Positions 23,201 to 29,965 of a stretch of 46,099 bases of DNA are shown here, piece after piece. The first letter of the stretch is position 1, and each line of letters starts with the position of its first letter. Origin of the DNA: a virus. Position numbers and translations under genes: made by a program. The stretch covers positions 1 to 46,099 of the IMG/VR virus record IMGVR_UViG_3300017771_000020. One strand, given 5' to 3'. Below the pieces are notes generated by a model, which was given only the letters and a program-made list of their open reading frames with translations, was not told the origin of the DNA and did not search any database.

Positions 23201-25685
23201 TTCAGTAGTGACACTACCTAATGTTATTGCAACAGGATCCGGTACAATAGCAGGATGGACTATAGATTCCGATGCAATATTTGTAGGTACAAAAGACACA
23301 AGCGGTTTTACAAGTGGCAACGGTCACATGACTATATCGTCTACAGGTGCAATACACGCTCCAAAATTTTATATAGATAGTTCTGGTAATGTAGAATTAG
23401 AAGGAACCGTTACTGCAACTGCTGGTGCAATTGGCGGATTTACAATTGCAAATAGTGATATTACTGGTAGTGGCGGTAAGTTAGTTACCAGCAATAGGTC
23501 AACTAACAACTTCGGAACAGGTACAACTTATAATACAACAAAAAGAGTAGAGCTTCTTCCAAGCAATATACAGATTCGTACTTATGTAGGTCATCCGCTT
23601 TCAACAAACGGAATTGATCAGTCAAGAATAATTTTTGATGCTGCTTCTACAGCATCATTTAACTTTTCTAATGGAGAGACTAATACTAAAATTAACACTG
23701 CCAAATTAAGACTAGAAAATATAGAAATTGGAAAATATGATACTAGTGACAATTTCACCGGCAAAAGCTTGTATATAGGAGTCGGTGGTGGTAGTGTAGG
23801 CTCAATTAGAAACAATATCAATGATGCATCTTCTGCATATGCAATCATAAAGCCAGACAATACCAATGCAGGTTGGATTGTAGGACAGAAATTATCTGTA
23901 GGAACTGTTGTTGCATTTACATCTACTGTTTATCAGTCAGGTTATAGATTTAGTGTTAATGGCTCATCTTATTTTAGTGACTATCTTGTTGCATTAGGTG
24001 GTATTCATGTTGGTGGAACAGGAGATCCTGGAACTGATAATCTATTTGTTGATGGTTTCACATACTCACTTGGTGGTCTTCACGTCGGAGGAACATCAAA
24101 TCCAGGAACTGATAACTTAGCTGTTGATGGTTACACATACTCACTTGGTGGTCTTAATGTTGGTGGAACATCAGATCCAGGTGATGATTGCTTACGAGTG
24201 ACTGGTCACGCGACTTTTGGAAAAGATACAACAGACAGTAATACTGTTACGGTTTATGTATCCAGTAATGCAGGAGATCAAGGTATACAGTTTTTAAGAG
24301 ATGATTCTTCTACAACTTCTGGTGAAGGTATGGGTGCAATAGGTTTTGATACTATTGATGGAGGAGCACCAACAGATATTTTTAAATCATCTGCATTAAT
24401 ATCAGGTCATGCATCAGAGACTATGGGTACGGGTGATAAGGGTGGCCAAATAAGATTTTACACAAAACCAACTGATGCAGATGCTTCCACCAGTGCAACT
24501 TTAAGGGGTAAATTTAATGCTTCAGGACAGCTTATATTGGAAAGCGATCTTTCAATTGTTCAAGCTAAAAAGTTTTATCTTGATGATGTTAGCAATACGT
24601 ATATCCACTCTCCAGGCTCTGATCATATAGACTTTGTAGCAGGTGGAGCAACATATCTAGCAATAGACCAAGACAATTCAAATACTGTTATTAGAGCAGA
24701 TCTTTTTCTTGCAGGAAGTTCAACAACAATAGATTCCGGAGCGTATGGCTCAAATTACATAAGGCTTTTTAATAACAACGGTCACAGCTATATGGATTTC
24801 TTCGGTGGAGACATGTATTTTAGAGAAAATGGTAGTGCAGTAGGATTAATGATTGAAGATTCTACAGCTTATGTTGGCATTGGACATTCAGATCCAAATG
24901 CTCCACTAGATGTTAGAAAGAATCAATCAAATGACGCATATATAGGTATTTTTAGAAATTCAAGTTCATCTGATTCTGGAAACTCATACATACTAAACTT
25001 ATGGCATTCTCAAGAAGATTCAACAAACCAATTCGATACAGGTGAGCACTGGATTCAATTTTCAGATAATAGCGGAACATTCTTAGGAGAAATTACTAGT
25101 CGAGTGACTTATACCACATTTACAGGAGGTCACGTGTCACAAATTATAAGTGGTTCAGCTGCAGACAATGAAAATGAGATGAAAGCTTGGAAGCCTGGTA
25201 TGATCGTAAAAGCAACAGGAAACTTAAATGTAACTGGAAGCACTTTAGATTTAGCTTGGCCGGAAGTTACTGTTACAACAACTCAAAAAGACAAAGCTGT
25301 AATGGGTGTCTATAGTGATATAAAGCCGGGTAGTGGTTCAAATTGGGTGGGCCCATGGAATAACAAAAGCGCAGTAAGCAGTTCTACAGGAGACTGGGGT
25401 ACAGGACATAATATGCATGGTTTAGATCCTGTAAAACCAGCATTGGACTATAATGCGGTTGGTGAAGGAATGATGTTGGTTACAGATACTAATGGAAATA
25501 TAGAAACAGGCGATTATATCTGTTCATCTACAAGAACTGGTCACGGTGAAAAGCAAGACGATGACTTACTACACAATTACACAGTAGCAAAAGCTACACA
25601 GCCTTATAACTTTGCATCTGCTAGTAATGATGCAGACTTAGGCTATAAATCAGTATTAATTGCATGTACTTATCATTGTGGGTAA
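14226..25685 (+). CDS. giant tail fibre with Ala/Ser/Gln heptad-repeat stalk (3819 aa)
   Basis: The N-terminal part (1 to about 1100) is beta-rich and probably attaches to the virion. Residues about 385-570 look like a jelly-roll carbohydrate-binding module, followed by repeated GW-type modules (IGGWQI near 775, ADWNIG near 861, GGWHVD near 973). Residues about 1108-2974 are heptads such as AQSSNQS, AQSSATG and ATSAQQG, with Ala at position 1 and Ser/Ala at position 4, as in an alanine-rich coiled coil; lambda Stf has a comparable Ala/Ser-rich stalk. GW-type modules resume (AGWTID near 3008), then three 25-residue units (HVGGT...PGTDNL...VDG) and a tip ending YKSVLIACTYHCG. No ribosome site is visible. 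Most likely a long side or tail fibre. Confidence 0.75.
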   Translation: MSKIQKTAFLQNLQDIDVFENEEGITSKYFNITDIPLELPMGKSSMLIMGSKFLKNDIVLKLELVDSLGNAVYLEPVFDYEESGGVRVGIEIYKGTAAGSATLTILGELDPTTYEGVIPPEAQGIYNVKYTRPLTINKTIANDRPIRFYKKPEVSVTEIIKGQVALTSTSTGSNVQNVGYIEGFPVPNTEGNQFTIDGDNFGEVQSYNDQVYGFSPIGNYESYDASDPRYTFKIGEADFSSSMVGGTLTITQPNALTPFQTSSNTVIPSYSSRITKVINKKTIEVQKPFGVYDSGSGFYRIAGIGSGSYQINWPKEHEYDTSSINFKSFADVRLKKLRTFSGDINRVAAYIKNNGPFSNWEKVVDTPVESPELLLDPTSMTGTSRIGVFSSDSVINTYWTATGGQFGTEESATVQTFSDNEYLSDSVFVSASAASMLDNDSNEWIKLQLKQNYSMSFIENTEYRIKAKLFCDNTNGLQNSVKAVFHMSGSAFGMSPSLSDANYGRAIAKVQFDNIADKTEQQDLEATFVPDSSGNAILQVRFTGGHWHMSQVSIKPNSDTNFSPEFIRLIAPVPPLQTRPDSLDFAFEFYDINNNKAKTVLTTIPDNPNGVEFAGENMNILGDDNMIGGSVFVGGDAIGAGIQFGGVNSTLPETGESAAEGSGFIRSVKYQGFTSASLSTDNTGFMIYSGSVLPDSGDNYSGVGLELVGESGSLRFGTKPSRFEVIADAFFVGSKNTQFISGSGGIIEISSSAFHLSSSGDVIISGSVTAVEGNIGGWQIVDNKLSGSNATLDALGSALYKSDEGPTTNPNDGYYIDFTPSDSNQYFVRFGSNFAVSSSGVLVASGAIIEGQLTASTGKIADWNIGSNTISKATNNKFTGLSSAGDTRFFAGATSLTNSGSAPFNIKSDGSITASNYRFDGDGLITGSVTVGESVTILGAISANTINTPAAGPFKATINSQGFARFVSASIGGWHVDSDSIFTGDKVTDAGYAESGSMTITGSGGIHANQFIISSSGEAFFKGELDNTAKFGGGAGGVRFNDFFETETVEGVPRIVQKPTAVLKSATGQILSANDLSGSYGEANVSASFSISASGVSIEQADISTQKAQISGQSAQSSATSATSAEGSSQTANQKAQAANTSAQSSDSSAQLSNQKAQISGQSAQSSAGSAQSSAVSATVADASASAANTAAQSSNQSAQSSATGASQSQAGATSAQQGAGVSQQGAQSAASSATTSEASAQASTQAKSDAQSAKTQAQVASQQSNQFRQGALVAKESSATSSFAARDSASFSETKAQQSNQFAQSSATSATTSEGSAQSSNSSAQTANQKAQQAASSEGVASTGAQQAASSATTSEASAQSSNQAAQSSNQSAQGANTSAQSSNQSAQSSATGASQSQAGATSSQQGASTSQQGAGVSQQGAQSAASSATTSEASAQSSATSATVADASASAANTSAQSSNTSAQSSATGASQSQAGATSAQQGASVSQQGAQSSATSAQSSAVSATVADASASAANTSAQSSNTSAQGANQSAQGANTSAQQSQAGAASAQQGASVSQQGAQSSATSATSAEGSAQSSNQSAQSSATGASQSQAGATSAQQGAQSSAGSATSAAGSATEADASASAANTSAQSSNQSAQSSATGASQSQAGATSSQQGASTSQQGAGVSQQGAQSSAASATTSEASAQSSNQSAQGASASSQVANQKAQVANQSAQSSAGSAQSSAASATVADASASAAESSAQSSNQAAQTSQSGASTAQQGASTSQAGASTAQQGASTSQAGASTSQQGAQSSAASATTSEASAQSSNQSAQGSNSSAQSSAGSATTANQKAQQATTSATGASQSAQSSAASATVADASASAAESSAQSSNQAAQTSQSGASTAQTGASQAQAGASTAQQGAQSAASSATSAEGSSQTANQKAQAANSSAQSSNSSAQSSATGASQSQAGATSAQQGAQSAQAGASTAQQGASTSQQGASTSQAGASTAQQGAQSAASSATTSEASAQSSNQAAQSSQAGASSSQQGAQNSAGSASESAQSAAQSATKASQAALQAQGAAASASAAEDAAQQAATKAQQASTAAQQASTKASDAESSAQQAAAKAQNASNSAQTAAIAATAAAASASLASTSSQQASTVATQASQIASQAAASATAAAQEAAASLASAQQSDGSAQSSSQSAQGANQSAQSSAGSATTANQKAQAANASAQSSDSSAQGAAGSATTANQKAQQASSSAQTSAVSATSANLSATEADASASVANQKAQIAQQGASTSQSGASTAQSGAATAQSGATSAQQGASSANTSAQSSAGSATTANQKAQISNQSAQSSATSATSAEGSSQTANQKAQQASASSTTANQKAQQASSSAQSSAGSATSAAGSATEADASASLANQKAQVAQQGASTAQSGAATAQSGATTSQQGAASSQSGAQSAASSATSAEGSSQTANQKAQAANSSAQGAAGSATTANQKSQDANASAQSSATGASQAQAGATSAQQGASTAQSGASTAQTGASQAQAGATSAQQGAQSSAGSATSAAGSATEAEASASLANQKAQAANASAQGAAGSETNANTSAQQAQSGASTAQTGASQAQAGAASAQTGASQAQAGASSAQQGANSSNASAQTSAVAATFSAASASVSTTSAQSSDGSAQNSAASAAESAASANTSAQSASQSATKASEAAESAQASANSASQSAGVATSAAQSASQSSSSATAAAASATTSAQEASDSAGSAATAATKSQQAATDATTASQKASQASTNATAASQSANTSAQSAAGSATSANQSATKASQASTSAAASAASASAASTSAQQASTKAQQAAVQAQNAEGEAENAAQEAADSATKAQQASASATAASQSASNSATSAANSATTAQQAASIATQAAASATAAANEAAASLSSAQSSDGSAQNANSSAQGAAQKATDATSAAQQASTKQSQASTLQSQSSTLRSQSSAISSSTNLRADGIQAILSGSLGASTSVVTLPNVIATGSGTIAGWTIDSDAIFVGTKDTSGFTSGNGHMTISSTGAIHAPKFYIDSSGNVELEGTVTATAGAIGGFTIANSDITGSGGKLVTSNRSTNNFGTGTTYNTTKRVELLPSNIQIRTYVGHPLSTNGIDQSRIIFDAASTASFNFSNGETNTKINTAKLRLENIEIGKYDTSDNFTGKSLYIGVGGGSVGSIRNNINDASSAYAIIKPDNTNAGWIVGQKLSVGTVVAFTSTVYQSGYRFSVNGSSYFSDYLVALGGIHVGGTGDPGTDNLFVDGFTYSLGGLHVGGTSNPGTDNLAVDGYTYSLGGLNVGGTSDPGDDCLRVTGHATFGKDTTDSNTVTVYVSSNAGDQGIQFLRDDSSTTSGEGMGAIGFDTIDGGAPTDIFKSSALISGHASETMGTGDKGGQIRFYTKPTDADASTSATLRGKFNASGQLILESDLSIVQAKKFYLDDVSNTYIHSPGSDHIDFVAGGATYLAIDQDNSNTVIRADLFLAGSSTTIDSGAYGSNYIRLFNNNGHSYMDFFGGDMYFRENGSAVGLMIEDSTAYVGIGHSDPNAPLDVRKNQSNDAYIGIFRNSSSSDSGNSYILNLWHSQEDSTNQFDTGEHWIQFSDNSGTFLGEITSRVTYTTFTGGHVSQIISGSAADNENEMKAWKPGMIVKATGNLNVTGSTLDLAWPEVTVTTTQKDKAVMGVYSDIKPGSGSNWVGPWNNKSAVSSSTGDWGTGHNMHGLDPVKPALDYNAVGEGMMLVTDTNGNIETGDYICSSTRTGHGEKQDDDLLHNYTVAKATQPYNFASASNDADLGYKSVLIACTYHCG
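18555..18807 (+). repeat. exact long direct repeat spaced by 189 bases within the heptad array
   Basis: A block of about 65 bases starting GCAACTGTTGCAGATGCTTC begins at 18555 and again at 18744 with identical sequence over its length. The offset of 189 bases equals nine 21-base units, a higher-order repeat of 63 residues. Such exact copies indicate recent duplication or gene conversion. Confidence 0.8.
19495..19578 (+). repeat. perfect 42-base tandem duplication within the heptad array
   Basis: A 42-base unit beginning CTGGTGCATCAACAGCACAA occurs twice back to back (19495-19536 and 19537-19578) without a difference, encoding the same two heptads (ASTAQQG ASTSQAG) twice. A third, partly matching unit follows. 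This is the clearest sign of recent slippage or unequal recombination. Confidence 0.85.
23997..24200 (+). repeat. three 75-base repeats in the distal fibre domain
   Basis: Units start at 23997, 24072 and 24147 (exact 75-base spacing) and encode GGxHVGGTxxPGTDNLxVDG-like 25-residue modules; the third is shortened and changes to PGDDCLRV. They lie just beyond the heptad stalk and probably form a beta-structured shaft or tip segment. Confidence 0.75.
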
Positions 25686-25708
25686 AATTTTTTATTTTTT
25701 AAAAAAGT

Positions 25709-25717
25709 TAATAAATA
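25709..25717 (+). promoter_or_regulatory. candidate late promoter core (TAATAAATA)
   Basis: TAATAAATA occurs in the 69-base gap after the giant fibre gene, about 37 bases before the next ATG, and resembles the T4 late consensus TATAAATA. It lies inside an inverted repeat with GTTAAT (25707-25712) and ATTAAC (25721-25726) arms. Role inferred from motif and location. Confidence 0.3.
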
Positions 25718-25754
25718 TATATTAACAAACTAACTTAACATAAGGAGAATACAA

Positions 25755-26042
25755 ATGGCAGTATCTAAAAAAGTCCGAATTCCTGGCACATTTAGACTAG
25801 AGGTGGGAAACCACTCTTGTGTACACGAAGATCCAGAAGGAACTTTTGGTGGCGGATATGAATCAGGTTCTGTTGAAGATTATCTCTCTAAAAGTAAGAT
25901 GTGTGTTGTAGAAGCGCCTAACGGCGGTGATGACTTTGAAATTGAATGTTTCATAGTCGCACAAAACTTCTTCACAGGATTCCCATCTTACTCAGGAGAT
26001 AAGAACGCAGAAGGCTGTAAAGTATACGTTGAAGAAAAGTAG
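25755..26042 (+). CDS. small hypothetical protein downstream of the giant fibre
   Basis: 95 residues, acidic and Gly-rich, with three Cys (HSC, KMC, IEC) plus EGCKVYV near the end, but no metal-binding spacing I recognise. There is no signal peptide or membrane segment. A strong AAGGAGAA site precedes the start, implying high expression. Its position directly after the fibre gene and before the endolysin fits a small virion or fibre-assembly protein, but that is only context. Confidence 0.55.
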   Translation: MAVSKKVRIPGTFRLEVGNHSCVHEDPEGTFGGGYESGSVEDYLSKSKMCVVEAPNGGDDFEIECFIVAQNFFTGFPSYSGDKNAEGCKVYVEEK

Positions 26043-26051
26043 GAGAATACA

Positions 26052-26528
26052 ATGAAAACATCATTTGATGAAATAATCGAAGTTGTCCTACACCACGAAG
26101 GCGGATATGTAAACGATCCTAAAGATCCGGGCGGTGAAACTAATTACGGAATATCTAAGCGTGCCTATCCAGATGTAGACATTAAAAATCTTACAGAAGA
26201 TGGTGCTAAAGATATTTATAGAAGAGATTACTGGGAAAAGTATCGATGCGATGAGCTTTCTGAAGATCTCCGACACATATATTTTGACATGTGTGTTAAT
26301 ATGGGTGCTGGACGTGCAACAAAAATAATGCAAGAGACAGCAAACGCTAAAGGAGCTAATCTAAAAGTAGACGGAGGCATGGGACCAAAAACAGTAGCAG
26401 CAATGCAAAACGTAGAATTAAAAAGAGTTAGAGCGTATAGAGTAAAATACTATGCAAATCTTATCGTAAGAAAACCTGACTTAGAAAAATTCTACTACGG
26501 TTGGTTTAACAGAAGCTTAGAAGTTTAG
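26052..26528 (+). CDS. endolysin, GH108-type N-acetylmuramidase
   Basis: 158 residues. The N terminus has HHEGGYVNDPKDPGGETNYG, the glycoside hydrolase 108 signature, with Glu16 as the catalytic acid. The C-terminal half contains LKVDGGMGPKTVAAMQNV, matching the small peptidoglycan-binding domain usually paired with it. The enzyme cleaves the glycan strands of peptidoglycan and has no signal peptide, so it needs a holin for release; candidates lie at 2346 and 4430. It is preceded by TAGGAGAA and is part of a short run with its two small neighbours. Length is normal for this family. Confidence 0.88.
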   Translation: MKTSFDEIIEVVLHHEGGYVNDPKDPGGETNYGISKRAYPDVDIKNLTEDGAKDIYRRDYWEKYRCDELSEDLRHIYFDMCVNMGAGRATKIMQETANAKGANLKVDGGMGPKTVAAMQNVELKRVRAYRVKYYANLIVRKPDLEKFYYGWFNRSLEV

Positions 26529-26538
26529 GAGAAACATA

Positions 26539-26817
26539 ATGGCATTAGAAGACACAATAACACCAGAAGTAAGACCTCTTGGAAGTCCTGTAGGAAGATT
26601 CGCAGAGTCTCCCCTAGCAGCAACTTCTATGGGATCTGAAACTTATGATAATCCTGCAGATTCACTTGCAAGAGAGGGAGCATCAGTAACTGGAATACCA
26701 GGCAAAGATCCTAAAAAGCAATTTTCGCCTGTTGGAAGACACAATCAAGAATCTAGAACATTTGGAACAGGAACACCTGCTGATTTAAGTAAAAACGATC
26801 CGTTTGGCAATCTTTAG
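26539..26817 (+). CDS. small Gly/Pro-rich hypothetical protein
   Basis: 92 residues, low in complexity and rich in Gly, Pro, Ser, Thr and Asp (EVRPLGSPVGRFAESPL and GKDPKKQFSPVGRHN), so probably largely disordered. GSPVGRF and FSPVGRH look like an internal short repeat. TAGGAGAA precedes the start. Not recognised. It could be a small virion decoration or linker protein, but nothing beyond position supports this. Confidence 0.5.
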   Translation: MALEDTITPEVRPLGSPVGRFAESPLAATSMGSETYDNPADSLAREGASVTGIPGKDPKKQFSPVGRHNQESRTFGTGTPADLSKNDPFGNL

Positions 26818-26825
26818 AATAAAGA

Positions 26826-29423
26826 ATGTCAGACTACATTAAGAGGCTCGTTAATGAAGCAGTATACGGTGTAGACTGTTTAGTTTTAGATAGCACAACT
26901 ATACAAGAGTTCTTAGAGTGGAGAGAAAATCTTCATGAAGTAAGTAATGTACAGAGCGTGTATTCAGACGAAGGTTTATATGACTTTTTTATTGGGTTTA
27001 AAGACTACGAAAGAATATCAAAAGACGATGCTGCTAAAGTTATGGGCTGGCCAGTTGTAAATTACATCATAGATAACAAAGCAGATGATCCATTTTATCA
27101 GATGGATATGTTAGATGATGATGAGCTTCTAGGAAGATCAAATACTGTATCTTATGGTGGCACAATTGCTACAGGTGATAGCTCTTTAAAGACAGGTGAC
27201 TATAAGTGGATGAAGCAGATGGAGGGACTTATTGATACTTTAGGCTGGGAAGTCATCGATTGGATTGGGTGTGGTGTTGATAGAAAGAGTCAGGTAGTAG
27301 TCATCCCAACTAAAGATCAAAAAGTAAACGAAGCCATAAAAATATCAGTAAGAGAAACAATAAAAAAAGTTGACAACAAGTATATTGTTTACCCTGAAAA
27401 GGGTGGAAAAAGATTAGGAACACATAGCACAAAAAAGAAAGCAATGGCACAGCTAACTGCCATAGAACTTTCTAAGAAGGGTATAAAAAAAGAATCAGAT
27501 GAATACACATTTGGTCCTGACTGGATACCCACTAGTTTGTCTCAAAGAAAAAAGATGAAACGCATACACAGAAAACTAAATAGAAGTATACGAGAACAAG
27601 AAAATAATATTAAAAAAATTGTTGCTGTTTATCCTGGAAGGTTTCAACCATTTGGTCCACATCATAAAGAAACATATGACTTCTTAAAAAAGAGATTTGA
27701 TGAAGTTTATATTGCAACAAGTAATAAACAAGGAGGCAACAGACATCCTATGAGCTTTGCACAAAAGCGAAAACATATGATAAAGATGGGAATTCCTTCA
27801 AAATCTATAGTACAAGAAAAACAGCCATATATACCTAAGGGCTTACTATCAAAGTATGATTCTGAATCAACTGCTGTGGTCTTCGCAGTTGGTGCGAAGG
27901 ATGAGGGCAGACTCTCAAGTGGCAAGTACTTTAAGAAATATAGAAAAAACTATATGAGGCTAAAAGGTTACGAAGAAAACGGTTATACTTTACAGGCGCC
28001 ACATGTATCAGTAAAGGTTGGGGGACAAGAAATAAGTGGTACAACAATGAGAAAGCTTTTAGGATCAGAAAAATATGATCTAAAATTAAAAAAGAAATTT
28101 TTTAAGAAAATGTTTGGTTACTTTGATCAAAAAACATTTGATCTTTTTGTCACGTCATTTAAAGAATCAGTAATTAAGTCACTTATAAAAGAAGGCGGCG
28201 CTTATGGACACATGGCACATCCTTTTGATGATTACGCTTTGACTTTTGGAGAATTAAAAGATATAATAGACTTAGGACTACAAGGCAGTTTAGATAAAGA
28301 AGAAGCAGTAACTGAAAAATTAGATGGTCAAAATATTATGATTTCAGCAATAAACGGAAAAGCTGTTGCTGCTAGAAATAAGGGCGACTTAAAAAGAGGC
28401 GGAATGAGCTTAAAAGGTGTACAGGCAAAGTTTGCTAATCATATTCCTAGTGTTAGAGATGCATTTGTATTTTCAATGAGAGATATTGCAAATGCTGTAG
28501 AAAAAATGTCAAAGAAAGATCAAGTAGCACTGTTTAATAATGGTATGAACTGGGCAAATATAGAAATTATTTATCCAGAAAATTTAAATGTAATAGACTA
28601 TGATGGTCCTGCAACAATAGTTTTTCACGGTATCTTAAAATATAGTGATGCATGGGTTCCTTCTGGTGAGGTAAGATCAGGAGGAAAGAGAATAGCAGAC
28701 ATTATTAATAAAGTCAATAAAGGAATAAAGACTAAGTTCGCATTTAAAGGACCAAATGTAATAAAACTACATAAACCAAAGAACTATGGAAGGCTAAGGA
28801 AAAAATATATCGGATCTTTGAACAAGTTGCAGAATATATATAGACTAAAGGATAGTGATACCTTATCGTTATATCATCAACACTTTTGGTTAGAATATAT
28901 TTTAAATGGCGCAAATTCTTCTGACTATAAAAATTTACCAGACAATGTTTTATATCCTCTTATGAAAAGATGGGCATTCTCTGATAAAAGTTACAAAATG
29001 ACTGAAATTAATAAATTAAAAGAAGACTATCCTAAGTTTGTTGACTGGGTAAGATCAACAGAAAAAATAGATCATGCAAAAATGCTTAAAGATAATATGA
29101 AACCATTCGAAGAAATATTCTTTGGAGTTGGTGCTGAAATATTAGCAAACGCCAGTAATTATCTTAGTGCAAATCCAGAAAAAACAGCAAAGAAACTAAG
29201 AGATGATCTAGATAAAGCATCAAAAGCTTTGTTAGCTAAGAAAGATTTTTCTAATATTGACAAGCTAAAAGCACAACTTAAAAAACTAAAAGCAATGCCA
29301 GCACTAAAAAAAGCTGCACCGTCAGAAGGACTAGTGTTCAAGTATAACGGCAAAGTTTATAAATTTACAGGATTCTTTGCACCAATTAATCAAATTCTAG
29401 GTTTAGAAAAATTCTCGAGGTAG
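26826..29423 (+). CDS. dual nucleotidyltransferase: HIGH-type domain fused to ligase-like KxDG domain
   Basis: 865 residues. An N-terminal leader-like start (MSDYIKRLVNE-A) is followed by an unassigned acidic region and a small DUF2188-like unit (KYIVYPEKGGKRLGTHSTKK, about 188-207). Residues about 265-430 form an NMNAT/cytidylyltransferase-like domain: VYPGRFQPFGPHH, the HxGH-type nucleotide site with His279 and His280, and ISGTTMR (403-409), the second signature. Residues about 460-860 resemble the covalent nucleotidyltransferase (RNA/DNA ligase) fold: EKLDG with Lys498 as the expected adenylated Lys, WANIEIIYPEN as possible motif III, EGLVFK (834-839) as motif IV and VYKFTG as motif V. It may act in NAD or RNA-end metabolism; the substrate is unknown. 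Confidence 0.7.
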   Translation: MSDYIKRLVNEAVYGVDCLVLDSTTIQEFLEWRENLHEVSNVQSVYSDEGLYDFFIGFKDYERISKDDAAKVMGWPVVNYIIDNKADDPFYQMDMLDDDELLGRSNTVSYGGTIATGDSSLKTGDYKWMKQMEGLIDTLGWEVIDWIGCGVDRKSQVVVIPTKDQKVNEAIKISVRETIKKVDNKYIVYPEKGGKRLGTHSTKKKAMAQLTAIELSKKGIKKESDEYTFGPDWIPTSLSQRKKMKRIHRKLNRSIREQENNIKKIVAVYPGRFQPFGPHHKETYDFLKKRFDEVYIATSNKQGGNRHPMSFAQKRKHMIKMGIPSKSIVQEKQPYIPKGLLSKYDSESTAVVFAVGAKDEGRLSSGKYFKKYRKNYMRLKGYEENGYTLQAPHVSVKVGGQEISGTTMRKLLGSEKYDLKLKKKFFKKMFGYFDQKTFDLFVTSFKESVIKSLIKEGGAYGHMAHPFDDYALTFGELKDIIDLGLQGSLDKEEAVTEKLDGQNIMISAINGKAVAARNKGDLKRGGMSLKGVQAKFANHIPSVRDAFVFSMRDIANAVEKMSKKDQVALFNNGMNWANIEIIYPENLNVIDYDGPATIVFHGILKYSDAWVPSGEVRSGGKRIADIINKVNKGIKTKFAFKGPNVIKLHKPKNYGRLRKKYIGSLNKLQNIYRLKDSDTLSLYHQHFWLEYILNGANSSDYKNLPDNVLYPLMKRWAFSDKSYKMTEINKLKEDYPKFVDWVRSTEKIDHAKMLKDNMKPFEEIFFGVGAEILANASNYLSANPEKTAKKLRDDLDKASKALLAKKDFSNIDKLKAQLKKLKAMPALKKAAPSEGLVFKYNGKVYKFTGFFAPINQILGLEKFSR

Positions 29424-29425
29424 TT

Positions 29426-29965
29426 ATGAATAGTGAAGATAGAGCATTAAAAAATATTTTACGAGGAAGACCGGTTGAAAAACCTATTATGGTCGGATAC
29501 GAAGGAAAAAAGCAGAAGTCTGGAGATCAAAAGAGCAGATTAACAGATATAATGGCTGCTGCTAGAATGCCGTGGTTCTGTCCTAGCTGTAAAAAAATAA
29601 TGAAAAAGAAGCTTGATAATAAAATGTGGAATTTATTTAATCATTGTTTTGAGTGTCAAATTGAAAAAGAACACGAAATGAGAACAAGAGGTGTTTTTAA
29701 GCAGTGGGAAGCAAAAAAAGTCTTAGTTAATAAAAGAAGTATTATAGAAAATCAGATAAAAGAAATACAAGAATTTATTAACATAGGTGATACAGAAATT
29801 GTAGAACCTGTCAATGTAGATACAGGATTTGTTCACGTTGAAAAATATGAATTAGATAGCAAAATAAAGAAAGAAGCAGAAGAAGCATTAGTATCATTAG
29901 ATGCTGCGCTTACAAATGTCAACAAGACAATCAAGAAATTAGATGAAGAACTCGAAGAAAATTAG
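29426..29965 (+). CDS. zinc-ribbon coiled-coil protein beside the terminase
   Basis: 179 residues. WFCPSCKKIM and HCFECQIE (C52-x-x-C55, C74-x-x-C77) form a zinc ribbon. The rest is charged and helical, with probable coiled coil at about 95-120 and 145-179. The gene overlaps the large terminase by 23 bases, the usual place for a small terminase subunit, yet it does not look like T4 gp16. It may be a functional substitute that recognises DNA for packaging, or a transcription-linked zinc protein; the sequence does not decide. Confidence 0.6.
   Translation: MNSEDRALKNILRGRPVEKPIMVGYEGKKQKSGDQKSRLTDIMAAARMPWFCPSCKKIMKKKLDNKMWNLFNHCFECQIEKEHEMRTRGVFKQWEAKKVLVNKRSIIENQIKEIQEFINIGDTEIVEPVNVDTGFVHVEKYELDSKIKKEAEEALVSLDAALTNVNKTIKKLDEELEEN

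Noticed and set aside
14226-25685. Collagen-like stalk
   Set aside because: There is no Gly-x-y triplet register; the period is seven residues with Ala at position 1.
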